Shown here piece by piece: positions 1 to 6,127 of a stretch of DNA of 10,280 nt. The position numbers and the translations under genes were made by a program. Under the pieces are notes generated by a model. The model had not been told where the DNA came from, did not search any database, and saw nothing but the letters and a program-made list of their open reading frames with translations. How positions within the stretch are numbered: position 1 is the stretch's first letter; every line of letters begins with the position of its first letter. This DNA is from CAZFIM01 sp964519615 (lineage in GTDB: Bacteria > Chloroflexota > Dehalococcoidia > GIF9 > UBA5629): contig CAZFIM010000080.1 of the NCBI GenBank assembly GCA_964519615.1, positions 1-10,280 on the forward strand, read 5' to 3'.

Positions 1-1003
1 GGATCCACCAGGTAGCATAAGTGCTGAATTTATATCCTTTTCTGTATTGGAATTTATCCACGGCTCTGAATAACCCGATATTCCCTTCCTGAATAAGATC
101 AAGGAGTGGCATGCCGCGACTGGCATATTTTTTAGCAATGCTGACCACCAGGCGAAGATTTGCTTCAGTAAGATGTTTCCTGGATATTTCCGCTGTTTTT
201 TTTACATTGTTAAAAAAGGATGTAAACTGTTGACTATTAGATTGGAGTTTGGACAGAAACCCGGGATTAATCGGCTCACTCATGATAGACTCCATCTTAC
301 ACCATGAAGTTTCATCCCCAATAATAGTTAACAGTTCAGGAGGTAAAAGGCGACCATCAAGGGAGATGCTGATTAATTCCTGTTCCACTTCCGAAAAGTC
401 TTCTTTACGATTTTCTGAAACATAGTTAATCAATGTCTGGTCGATTACGCCATTGATGGCTTCCTCCAGCTTTTCGTTATGGATTTTTCTGTCAAAGCTA
501 TTCTCAGGAGAAAAATCAAGCCGTTCAGCAACAACGTCGATTAAGGGTTGAGCTGCAAGAAGATGCCTGAGCAAAATAATTATGATTGTTTCTGCTGACG
601 GATAAAAATTGTACTGCTTGAAATAGACCTTCTCGATCTTTCTAAGATAGTTGGCATCTTCTAACCTCCTGGCTAATAACTTCTCGTCATTTGCCGTGAT
701 AAGTTGGATTCTTCCGATCTCAGTTAGATATGCATACAAAGGGTCATTAACCACATCCACCCCAACCAGGCTTTCCTCGCTGGCCCGACACACAGCCGTA
801 GTTTCTGGTCCTGGTTTGCCGGTTAAATCATCTCCAGGTACCTCATCTCCCCAAAAAGAAGATTCGTCTGTAGCAGCTTCTTCAGGACATTCATTAAATA
901 ATATCTCAGGTTCATAGTCAGCATCGAATACGTCAATAGCAGCTAATGAATCGGCACTCTTCTCTTCAGAGAAAATAGATAGGGGGCCATCATCCCGGAT
1001 CAA
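1..1003 (-). CDS. RNA polymerase sigma factor, RpoD/sigma-70 family, 3' end outside window
   Basis: The minus strand is open from base 1036 to the window edge and encodes about 333 residues from a TTG at 1001-1003. Region 1.2 is visible near residues 86-118 (YLTEIGRIQLITANDEKLLA). It is followed by an acidic non-conserved region of about 160 residues. Regions 2.1-2.3 (ANLRLVVSIAKKYASRG, DLIQEGNIGLFRAVDKF, GYKFSTYATWW) run to the edge. These match the core-binding and -10-recognition part of primary or group 2 sigma factors; regions 3 and 4 lie outside. The start is uncertain: the first in-frame ATG lies deep inside the protein, so a TTG start is the best available, with only a weak purine-rich stretch (GGAAAG) upstream. 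The N-terminal 80 residues are very acidic. Whether this is the housekeeping sigma or an alternative RpoD-like one cannot be told here. Confidence 0.93.
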   Translation of the reverse strand, partial: MIRDDGPLSIFSEEKSADSLAAIDVFDADYEPEILFNECPEEAATDESSFWGDEVPGDDLTGKPGPETTAVCRASEESLVGVDVVNDPLYAYLTEIGRIQLITANDEKLLARRLEDANYLRKIEKVYFKQYNFYPSAETIIIILLRHLLAAQPLIDVVAERLDFSPENSFDRKIHNEKLEEAINGVIDQTLINYVSENRKEDFSEVEQELISISLDGRLLPPELLTIIGDETSWCKMESIMSEPINPGFLSKLQSNSQQFTSFFNNVKKTAEISRKHLTEANLRLVVSIAKKYASRGMPLLDLIQEGNIGLFRAVDKFQYRKGYKFSTYATWWI

Positions 1004-1115
1004 ACTTAATTTTTGTTTTCTTTCCGTCTCTTCACCTTAAACATTTAATCGAACTACTCATATCATTGTATCATTTTTCAAGTTATGACCTGACTTCTGC
1101 TCTCAAAAGAATTTA

Positions 1116-1143
1116 CAGGTTTACTTTTAGCGAGTAAAACCTG
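1116..1143. other. Inverted repeat upstream of the sigma gene
   Basis: CAGGTTTACT and AGTAAAACCTG are inverted copies around a 7-base loop, with one bulged A. The hairpin lies about 110 bases upstream of the sigma-factor start and is not followed by a T-tract on either strand, so it is not a typical terminator. It could be an operator or a decayed repeat. The rest of 1004-1239 shows no gene; an AT-rich stretch at 1060-1085 might hold the sigma promoter, but no good -35/-10 pair was found. Confidence 0.4.
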
Positions 1144-1239
1144 AAGATGAATTGAACATGGAGATTTTGTATACAGGTGGCGTGAAGTGCAGAAAAATCA
1201 AATAAATATAGACCTCTCTCTGGAACACCACGCAATTCC

Positions 1240-1420
1240 CACCTTTTCCTGTACAGGATTGGTATGGACGTACTGTAAGTTGAGAAGATGCATATGTTTG
1301 GTCATGGTCACAAATCCGCAGATTCTCACCGGATACCACCGGCTGCATCCTGCCAGCGTTTCACAGGCGTACTATGTCCATACACGGGCATCTTTTTTAA
1401 TGCATTATTTGCGGCGTGCG
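1240..1420 (-). pseudogene. Internally deleted RAYT (REP-associated tyrosine transposase) remnant 1
   Basis: This stretch is a patchwork of the intact transposase gene at 8334-8918, in the same orientation. Bases 1243-1285 resemble 8456-8497, the segment around the catalytic tyrosine (NYIHTNPVQERWG). Bases 1288-1350 resemble 8725-8795, the HMH metal-binding segment. Bases 1354-1415 resemble 8906-8955, the start codon and its upstream flank. The pieces keep their order but two internal blocks are missing, so no functional transposase can be made. The right part continues into sequence shared with the upstream region of the truncated gene at 3743. Confidence 0.75.
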
Positions 1421-1453
1421 GGAATAATTCACCCCGAAAAAATAAATAAGGGA

Positions 1454-1482
1454 TTTACTTTGTAAATAATGTTGGCTAAAAT
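1454..1482 (+). promoter_or_regulatory. Candidate sigma-70 promoter for the cNMP-binding gene
   Basis: TTTACT (1454-1459) and TAAAAT (1477-1482) are separated by 17 bases, placing a start site near 1489, just before the Shine-Dalgarno sequence. The leader would therefore be very short. The second copy of this region (near 3700-3720) keeps the -10 half as TAAAGT but not the spacing, which fits loss of function there. Confidence 0.45.
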
Positions 1483-1504
1483 ATCACCACAAAGGAGATT
1501 AAGA

Positions 1505-1972
1505 ATGAAAAATATAGACTTGATTCGACAGGTGTCTCTTTTTAAAAATCTCGATGATGCAGACTTACAGAAGCTGGCCGCTATCGCCACCGAGCAGAGC
1601 TTCTCTGCGGGCTCTCAGATCTTTGCAGAGAAATCTACAGGGACTTCTTTTTATATTATCAGATACGGCTCGGTACGGCTGATCAAGCAGGGAGAAAAAG
1701 AGGACAAGACGGTGACCTTTATGGGCCCCGGACAGCATTTCGGAGAGATGGCTCTTATTGACGATGAACCGCGGTCAGCCACTGTCGAAGCAGTCGAGAA
1801 TACGGAGACTATCTGCATCAAAAGAGACGACCTTGAAAATCTCCTTGCCCAGGACAGCAAGCTTGGTTTTGCCGTCTATAAAAGATTTGCAAAATACCTG
1901 TGCCTTCGCCTCCGCACAACCAACGATGAAGTGCGCCTCCTCAGAGAACGCTCAAAGCTCAGCAATAATTAG
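1505..1972 (+). CDS. Single-domain cyclic-nucleotide-binding (CRP-type effector domain) protein
   Basis: The protein has 155 residues. The ATG at 1505 is chosen because AAAGGAGAT sits 6-7 bases upstream; an in-frame ATG at 1469 lies before that site and is unlikely. The chain is one cNMP-binding domain: an N-terminal helix (NIDLIRQVSLFKNLDDADLQKLA), a beta-roll, then the phosphate-binding cassette FGEMALIDDEPRSATVEA at residues 79-96. The Glu and Arg that bind ribose and phosphate in CRP-like domains (E81, R90) are present. After it come only about 55 residues, helical, with no winged-helix DNA-binding domain, so it is shorter than CRP/FNR regulators. It probably senses a cyclic nucleotide and acts through a partner. 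A truncated paralogue lies at 3743. Gene and upstream flank are duplicated together. Confidence 0.88.
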   Translation: MKNIDLIRQVSLFKNLDDADLQKLAAIATEQSFSAGSQIFAEKSTGTSFYIIRYGSVRLIKQGEKEDKTVTFMGPGQHFGEMALIDDEPRSATVEAVENTETICIKRDDLENLLAQDSKLGFAVYKRFAKYLCLRLRTTNDEVRLLRERSKLSNN

Positions 1973-2061
1973 ACCGCAGCTACGGATTTGCCCGCGCTCA
2001 ATAGTTGCAGTGCTATTGCCTGCGCATCACATGTGTTTTGAGATATCCCGGGAAATTATAT

Positions 2062-2394
2062 TCAGCCGGCGGTTCCAAAATCGTGCTGCAAACTTTCATT
2101 CCAGATGATATCAGCAGCGAGAGTTATCACAGTGTAAGGTATTTCCAGGTTCTTTTCGATATTTTTTTTCAGGTTCTGACGCGTCTCCGATCTGTCCCAA
2201 TTCTGCCAATCATCCTTGGATTTCCATGAGCTGATAACTATAACATGACAGGAATCATCGGTATCCAGAAGAGTTTCTCCCTTAATGAACCCCGGCTGCT
2301 TTGAAGCTTCATCGCGAGTTTCCTTAATAGCTTCAACCAGATGCCGCATGTGTTCTTTATCTTTTGCCCGATGCTCAATTACCACCCTGACCAT
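2062..2394 (-). CDS. ABM-family (antibiotic biosynthesis monooxygenase-like) protein
   Basis: The product is a 110-residue protein starting at an ATG preceded by GGAGG seven bases away (2401-2406 region, read on the minus strand). It fits the dimeric alpha/beta-barrel ABM family: an initial beta strand (MVRVVIEHRAK), a helix (HLVEAIKETRDEA), QPGFIKGETLLD at residues 33-44, a second strand with VIVISSWKSKDDWQNW at 51-66, and a helix rich in Lys and Glu. Members include small cofactor-free quinol monooxygenases and uncharacterised stress proteins; the substrate here is unknown. It converges on the cNMP-binding gene with 89 bases between stop codons and no clear terminator there. It has its own strong promoter, 80-110 bases upstream. 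Confidence 0.85.
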   Translation of the reverse strand: MVRVVIEHRAKDKEHMRHLVEAIKETRDEASKQPGFIKGETLLDTDDSCHVIVISSWKSKDDWQNWDRSETRQNLKKNIEKNLEIPYTVITLAADIIWNESLQHDFGTAG

Positions 2395-2479
2395 AACTAA
2401 CCTCCTTCACCTATGATAAAAAATCACATGGTCACAACAGAAAAAAACTATACGCTATACATTAACCCCCCACAAGATG

Positions 2480-2508
2480 ATTATATAACGGGCCTATACC
2501 GTTATCAA
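2480..2508 (-). promoter_or_regulatory. Near-consensus sigma-70 promoter with palindromic operator in its spacer
   Basis: On the minus strand, TTGATA (2503-2508) and TATAAT (2480-2485) are exactly 17 bases apart. Transcription would start near 2473, giving the ABM gene a leader of about 80 bases. The spacer plus edges forms the perfect inverted repeat ATAACGG-N7-CCGTTAT (2485-2505). A repressor bound there would block RNA polymerase. This is the best promoter/operator arrangement in the window, and no cognate regulator gene is recognisable nearby. The remainder of 2395-2647 has no gene; a CGCTTT/AAAGCG hairpin lies near 2599-2613 without a T-tract. Confidence 0.75.
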
Positions 2509-2647
2509 TAAATTCCAATGACCTAAAACAGAAATTTGAAAAACATAACGGCAGAGAAAAGATATTTTATCTATGGGCGTATTAAAGTATTACCTGCGTT
2601 TCGCTTTGGTAAAGCGCAGCATTTCATGCAGTGGATTATTACCTCTG

Positions 2648-3409
2648 TTACTTTTCGGCAATAACCAGCATTTCAAAATCTTCAGTAGTTAGCTTGTCAT
2701 ATCTGGAAAAAGCTCCGAGTTTTGCACCAAAGATTTCTATCTTCATATAGCCCAGCGTTTTCAACAGCCATGAAATCTCGCTTGGCACATAGTACCTTTC
2801 GTTGCATTTCAATTCCTTCTTATTACCATCGTCATCTTCAAACACTGTAATGTTGTGATCTCGAAATGTCATCAGTTCAAATGTATTGTTCCTGTAAGTA
2901 GCATTGCCTTTATCCGTGGTTGAAGCACAGAATTCCTCAACATAATGATATAAAGGGAAGAGCCCGTTCAGCGTTGTAAAGATGAATTTCCCGGACTTTT
3001 TCAGTGATCGTGTCGCATTCTTGAGTATCTGATAATTCATTTCGTCTGTTTCCATCAATGGAAACCCGCCTTCACAAAGCATTATCGCAAGATCATATTC
3101 ATTTTCAAAAGGTAATTCTCTTGCATCGTACTTGAAAAATTCAGTAGTTAATCCAAGTGCCTCCGCTTTGATTCGTGCCCTGGCAATCTGCGCATCAGAT
3201 AAATCAATGCCGGTAATAGTATAACCTCGTTTCGATAGCTCAATAGCGTGACGACCCGTACCACACCCGATATCCAGAATTTTCGCGGATTTATCAAAGC
3301 CGATTTCTCGCTCTATAAAGTCGCACTCTCCAATTGTTCCCTTTGTGAAGCTTTCACTATCGTATTTTTTCCCGTAGTTCTCAAACAACATTTCATACCA
3401 CTGTTTCAT
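2648..3409 (-). CDS. Class I SAM-dependent methyltransferase
   Basis: The product has 253 residues from the ATG at 3407-3409, chosen because TGGAGGT (3415-3421) is well spaced for it; an ATG four codons earlier would overlap that site. Motif I, ILDIGCGTGRHA, lies at residues 44-55. The acidic residue at the end of strand 2 (GIDLS, D69) binds the SAM ribose. KYDARELPF (93-101) is motif II-like, and YDLAIMLCEGGF follows. The C-terminal half has beta strands typical of small-molecule methyltransferases. Length and motifs fit the Methyltransf_11/25 type; the substrate cannot be predicted. Its upstream side abuts a RAYT remnant, which may have replaced the original promoter. Confidence 0.9.
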   Translation of the reverse strand: MKQWYEMLFENYGKKYDSESFTKGTIGECDFIEREIGFDKSAKILDIGCGTGRHAIELSKRGYTITGIDLSDAQIARARIKAEALGLTTEFFKYDARELPFENEYDLAIMLCEGGFPLMETDEMNYQILKNATRSLKKSGKFIFTTLNGLFPLYHYVEEFCASTTDKGNATYRNNTFELMTFRDHNITVFEDDDGNKKELKCNERYYVPSEISWLLKTLGYMKIEIFGAKLGAFSRYDKLTTEDFEMLVIAEK

Positions 3410-3479
3410 TATTACCTCCAAAATCAGGACCGATCCCTACCCAGGCGGCTCCTGCGCCAGGCGACTCATCTCTATTTTT

Positions 3480-3670
3480 TACTCGTCGCCCATTCGCAGG
3501 TGAACTTTCAAATGAATCCCTATTTACTATTGCAACGTCGCCATCCACATCGTTAGTATAATACCTGGCAATGGCATATGCATATGCCTCCGGCTGCATC
3601 CTGCCAGCAATTTCACAGGCCAACCATACCATACACACCCACCTTTTGTGATTCATTATTTGCGGCGTAG
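3480..3670 (-). pseudogene. Internally deleted RAYT remnant 2
   Basis: Bases 3513-3572 resemble the 3' end of the intact RAYT (8360-8418). This joins directly to a piece resembling 8777-8802, then one resembling 8908-8955. The deletions leave a continuous minus-strand frame (for example ARYYTNDVDGDVAIVNRDSF) that is not a working transposase: the HMH motif and the catalytic tyrosine segment are both gone. The left end (3483-3505) contains TCGCCC...GGTGAA, a degenerate form of the REP palindrome that ends the intact element. The structure resembles a non-autonomous derivative more than random decay. Confidence 0.75.
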
Positions 3671-3742
3671 CGAATGGTTCACCCAAAAAAGGGGGGCTTT
3701 ACAAACGATGTTGGCTAAAGTATCACCACAAGGAGATTAAGA

Positions 3743-4012
3743 ATGAAAAACATAGACTTGATTCGACAGGTACCTCTTTTCAAAAATCAGGAGGATGCAG
3801 ACTTGCAGAAGCTGGCAGCTATCGCCAGCGAGCAGAGCTTCCCTGCAAGCTCCCAGATATTTGCAGAGGAATCCGCAGGAACTTCTTTTTATATTGTCAG
3901 ATTCGGCTGGATATGTATACCTCTTTGTTCTAATAGTGTTATCCCCTGCAGGCTGGACTTATACAACCGCTTATTGAGTCAGTTCAATATAATGGTCACA
4001 TGCATCCATTGA
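3743..4012 (+). pseudogene. Truncated duplicate of the cNMP-binding protein gene
   Basis: Bases 3700-3909 are a diverged copy of 1462-1671, covering the Shine-Dalgarno (AAGGAGAT) and the first 55 or so codons (MKNIDLIRQVPLFKNQEDAD...). The match stops abruptly at about 3909, within the beta-roll, after FYIVRFG. The frame then runs through unrelated sequence (WICIPLCSNSV...) to a stop at 4010-4012. The phosphate-binding cassette is missing, so it cannot bind cyclic nucleotide like its parent. A product of 89 residues is still possible but is probably non-functional. Confidence 0.8.
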
Positions 4013-4037
4013 CTTCACCATAAGCCAAAACTATAAT
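4009..4037 (+). promoter_or_regulatory. Near-consensus sigma-70 promoter for the first DhaL-like gene
   Basis: TTGACT (4009-4014) and TATAAT (4032-4037) have a 17-base spacer. The predicted start near 4044 gives a leader of about 180 bases before the ATG at 4226. TGAAGT and ACTTCA form an inverted repeat near 4066-4094, inside the early leader. No gene is seen in 4013-4190. Confidence 0.7.
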
Positions 4038-4168
4038 TGATTTTATTCCCGTATAAGTTTATCAAAGTGAAGTATTTTTACGTTGGTTAACTTCATTTGC
4101 GCTATTAGTGACCTCTTAAGAAATCAGGATTGGCAATGTACATTGGGTCATGTGTATGAACATTCTTC

Positions 4169-4225
4169 TCATGTGCCTGAGGAGTGCACATGATTGAATA
4201 AATGAAATCAAAGGAGGTCAGCGCA
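4169..4225 (+). promoter_or_regulatory. Leader hairpin with SD-like loop, mini-ORF, and RBS of the first DhaL-like gene
   Basis: TCATGTGC (4169-4176) and GCACATGA (4186-4193) pair perfectly over 8 bases around the loop CTGAGGAGT, which exposes a Shine-Dalgarno-like GAGGAG. An ATG at 4190-4192 begins a four-codon mini-ORF (Met-Ile-Glu-stop, 4190-4201) whose stop touches another ATG at 4202. The true ribosome site AAGGAGG (4210-4217) follows, eight bases from the ATG at 4226. The motif GTGC-C/A-TGAGGAG also occurs directly upstream of the paralogous gene (6107-6117). Confidence 0.5.
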
Positions 4226-5260
4226 ATGGCTACTCATGGCGAGGGGATAGATCTCGCCAGTCTATTTCAAAGTGTCACTGGTCAGTTGCAGAATAAAAAG
4301 ACCGAACTTAATAAAGCTGATCAGTACAACCACGACCATGGCGATAATATGGTGGATACTTTTTCACTCATCACGCAAGCAATGAAAGAAAAACCGGGTG
4401 CCAGTCCGGCAGACCAACTGGCCTATGCCAGTCAGATTTTAAAGCAGAAGCAAAGTGGGTCTTCACAGTTATATGCCAATGGCCTGGCACAAGCGGCGGA
4501 GCAGTTCAAGGGGCAGAAACAGATAACATCTAATAATGCAGTGTCCCTAATCCAGACTTTGTTGGGAGGGGGAAAAGCTCCCGCAAAAGAGCAGCGGCAG
4601 TCCACCGATTCCGGCAGCAAATTAGGATCACTGTTTGGCGGAGGAAAAGCCGCATGGGCAAAATCTGATTCCGGCAGCGGGGAGAAAGCCGCGGATAAAC
4701 CTGCTTTAGGCAGGGGAAAGGCGGCATGGAATAAGCCTGCTTCCGGCGGGGGAAAAGCGGCATGGGATAAACCTGCGTTCGGCGGTAAAGCGGCATGGGA
4801 AAAACCCGCTTTTGGCGGCAAAGCGGCATGGGACAAAGAGCCGGAGCCTCCTCCGGTACCTGATAAAAGCAGCATGGCCTCTGCTGAACCTTCCATAGAA
4901 TCTATTCTGGCCGGATTACCTCCGGGATGGAAAGCTACTTTAAATCCTGAAACCGGTGACTTCAGAATGGACACTCCCTACGGCTTTGAACATGTGTCTC
5001 CTAAAAAGCTGCAAAATTATGTTAAGCGAGCGCAGCAAAAAGCTGCCGAGACCGGCAAAGCCGGGCAAGCGCCGGCGCCGCCGCAGAGCGGCAGCCTGAG
5101 ATTTACAGGACGCCCCCTGCCCAATGCGACCAATCTTGACGATGTGGTCAATGCCGTAGTCGCAGATAGTGCCAGCAGTTCCGGTTACCGCCAGCAATCA
5201 GGGTCAATCGTTGCACGCGCTGCAATGCAGGCTATCCAGAGATCATACAAAAAGGAGTAA
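4226..5260 (+). CDS. DAK2/DhaL-like protein with repetitive linker (paralogue A)
   Basis: The product has 344 residues; AAGGAGG upstream supports the ATG at 4226 over one at 4202. Residues 1-115 match paralogue B (6128-6760): a helix (LFQSVTGQLQNKKTELNKAD), the motif YNHDHGDNM (34-42), a second helix (VDTFSLITQAM), PADQLAYASQIL (61-72) and SGSSQLYANGL (77-87). The order DHG-NM then G-S-S-x-L-Y parallels the DhaL/DAK2 kinase fold (GDADHG-NM, GASGPLFG), and the C-terminal segment NLDDVVNAVV...SGYRQQSGSIV (303-329) may match its last helix. Between them lie Gly/Lys/Trp repeats (138-204), a Pro-rich stretch, and an insert near 231-273 (LPPGWKATLNPETGDF). No signal peptide or membrane segment is seen. 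The DhaL relationship is my inference by motif; the biochemical role is unknown. Confidence 0.75.
   Translation: MATHGEGIDLASLFQSVTGQLQNKKTELNKADQYNHDHGDNMVDTFSLITQAMKEKPGASPADQLAYASQILKQKQSGSSQLYANGLAQAAEQFKGQKQITSNNAVSLIQTLLGGGKAPAKEQRQSTDSGSKLGSLFGGGKAAWAKSDSGSGEKAADKPALGRGKAAWNKPASGGGKAAWDKPAFGGKAAWEKPAFGGKAAWDKEPEPPPVPDKSSMASAEPSIESILAGLPPGWKATLNPETGDFRMDTPYGFEHVSPKKLQNYVKRAQQKAAETGKAGQAPAPPQSGSLRFTGRPLPNATNLDDVVNAVVADSASSSGYRQQSGSIVARAAMQAIQRSYKKE
4633..4840 (+). repeat. In-gene tandem repeats encoding GGKAAWDKPAF-type units
   Basis: About five to six imperfect 33-36 base units encode KAAW-A/N/D/E-KPA-F/S-GG, with the last three units the most alike (GGKAAWDKPAFGGKAAWEK). Units differ mainly by substitution and by small in-frame gains or losses of Gly codons, as expected from slippage or unequal exchange. 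Paralogue B has no such repeats at the same place and carries a Gln/Gly-rich linker instead. Confidence 0.85.
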
Positions 5261-5342
5261 AAGATAGTTGATTTTATATTGTAACAGCGTTTTTTACAGC
5301 GCAAGCAAAGCGTGCCTGTGTTGCCTGGACAGATGTTGCCAA

Positions 5343-5395
5343 TAGAGATTGTTCAAATTCCGGTACCTGATCTCTACAACTAATTTGCGGGTTGT
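5343..5395. other. Two adjacent inverted repeats between paralogue A and the small membrane protein gene
   Basis: TAGAGAT (5343-5349) pairs with ATCTCTA (5370-5376), and ACAAC (5376-5380) pairs with GTTGT (5391-5395). There is no T-tract, so this is not a standard terminator. It may be part of the leader of the 5518 gene or the tail of the upstream transcript. The rest of 5261-5500 holds no gene. Confidence 0.35.
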
Positions 5396-5426
5396 CCATT
5401 CATCATGCAATGCGTATACAACGATT

Positions 5427-5456
5427 TTAACCGGCTAGTTTAAACAGGCCTATAGT
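5427..5456 (+). promoter_or_regulatory. Weak candidate promoter for the small membrane protein gene
   Basis: TTAACC (5427-5432) and TATAGT (5451-5456) are 18 bases apart, giving a leader of about 55 bases. A second TATAGT overlaps downstream at 5457-5462. The match to consensus is only moderate. Confidence 0.3.
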
Positions 5457-5517
5457 TATAGTACGAAGTTCTCTGATAAAGTTCGAGTACATCAAATAAT
5501 CTAAAAGGAGTACGACC

Positions 5518-5658
5518 ATGAAAATGAGCGGAACCATTATCGCAATTCTGGCTATCATCGCTGGTGTAATTATTCTCTTCGGCTGGATTTCACTTCAATG
5601 GGTTGTAGGTGTATTCCTGATCGTTTGGGGTATTCTGGCATTGCTCGGTAAAAAGTAA
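5518..5658 (+). CDS. Small two-helix membrane protein
   Basis: The product has 46 residues, with AAGGAG seven bases before the ATG. The sequence is almost entirely hydrophobic: helix 1 (IIAILAIIAGVIILFGWI, about residues 7-24), a short turn with SLQW, helix 2 (VVGVFLIVWGILALLG, about 29-44), and a Lys-Lys end. It looks like the tiny DUF3096/lmo0937-type membrane proteins of unknown function. The start MKM and the C-terminal KK suggest a hairpin with both ends in the cytoplasm. It lies between the two DhaL-like paralogues in the same direction, but with about 260 bases before and 470 after, so co-transcription is not evident. It is easily missed because of its size. Confidence 0.8.
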   Translation: MKMSGTIIAILAIIAGVIILFGWISLQWVVGVFLIVWGILALLGKK

Positions 5659-6127
5659 AGCCGAAATTTTCTGCTTCACATACTTATACCTGCTCCGACT
5701 TGTAATTTGCAGTTTTCTTATCAGGCCGTCTATCTGCGGGCTGCGGGATACGGCTTTATCCGGTGCTGTAATTGCAGAGCGGCTGTATATGCTTTTTTAA
5801 GGTCAGATAAGCAGACAAAGGGGGGTTGGCGCAAGAGTTGACGCTGCAGCCACTTCCGCCATTATTTATGCTCGCTCATCGGCCTGCAGCAGTAAGCAGT
5901 CCGGAGGCAGAGAGATAGGGTAGGCGGAAGAAAGTACATGAAAGTAATCTGGTATAAGTGCACATACAGCAATGAGTACTGATGGCGTGTGAAACGGAAA
6001 GCCGGCGGAAGTCGCCCGCTCACTCGGGAGAAGGCAGACAATAATTTTATTTGCTAATAATTCAGGGCGACGTAATGGAAGGCATTTTCAGAGGTTATGT
6101 GATTACGTGCATGAGGAGATGTGACAA
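5659..6127 (+). other. Non-coding stretch upstream of paralogue B
   Basis: No convincing gene is seen in this 469-base gap. A TTGACG at 5838-5843 lacks a good -10 at 17 bases, and TGGTATAAG near 5951-5959 resembles an extended -10 without a -35. ACGTAAT (6070-6076) and ATTACGT (6102-6108) form a 7-base inverted repeat just before the ribosome site GAGGAGAT (6113-6120). Together these suggest a leader with some structure, but no known riboswitch was recognised. Confidence 0.4.

Noticed and set aside
651..917. Plus-strand open frame inside the sigma-factor gene
   Set aside because: It lies antisense to clearly conserved sigma-70 coding and has no supporting signal.
3393..3686. Minus-strand open frame of 97 codons overlapping the methyltransferase start
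   Set aside because: It is the fused relic of a RAYT gene (ARYY...NRDSF) lacking both catalytic motifs; annotated as remnant 2 instead.
4432..4974. Long minus-strand open frame (180 codons) opposite paralogue A
   Set aside because: It is the antisense shadow of the repeat-rich coding region; the low-complexity pattern (HAALPP repeats) mirrors the sense repeats and there is no ribosome site.
5838..5866. TTGACG as a promoter for paralogue B
   Set aside because: At 16-18 bases downstream there is only ATTATT-like sequence, too poor a -10 to call.
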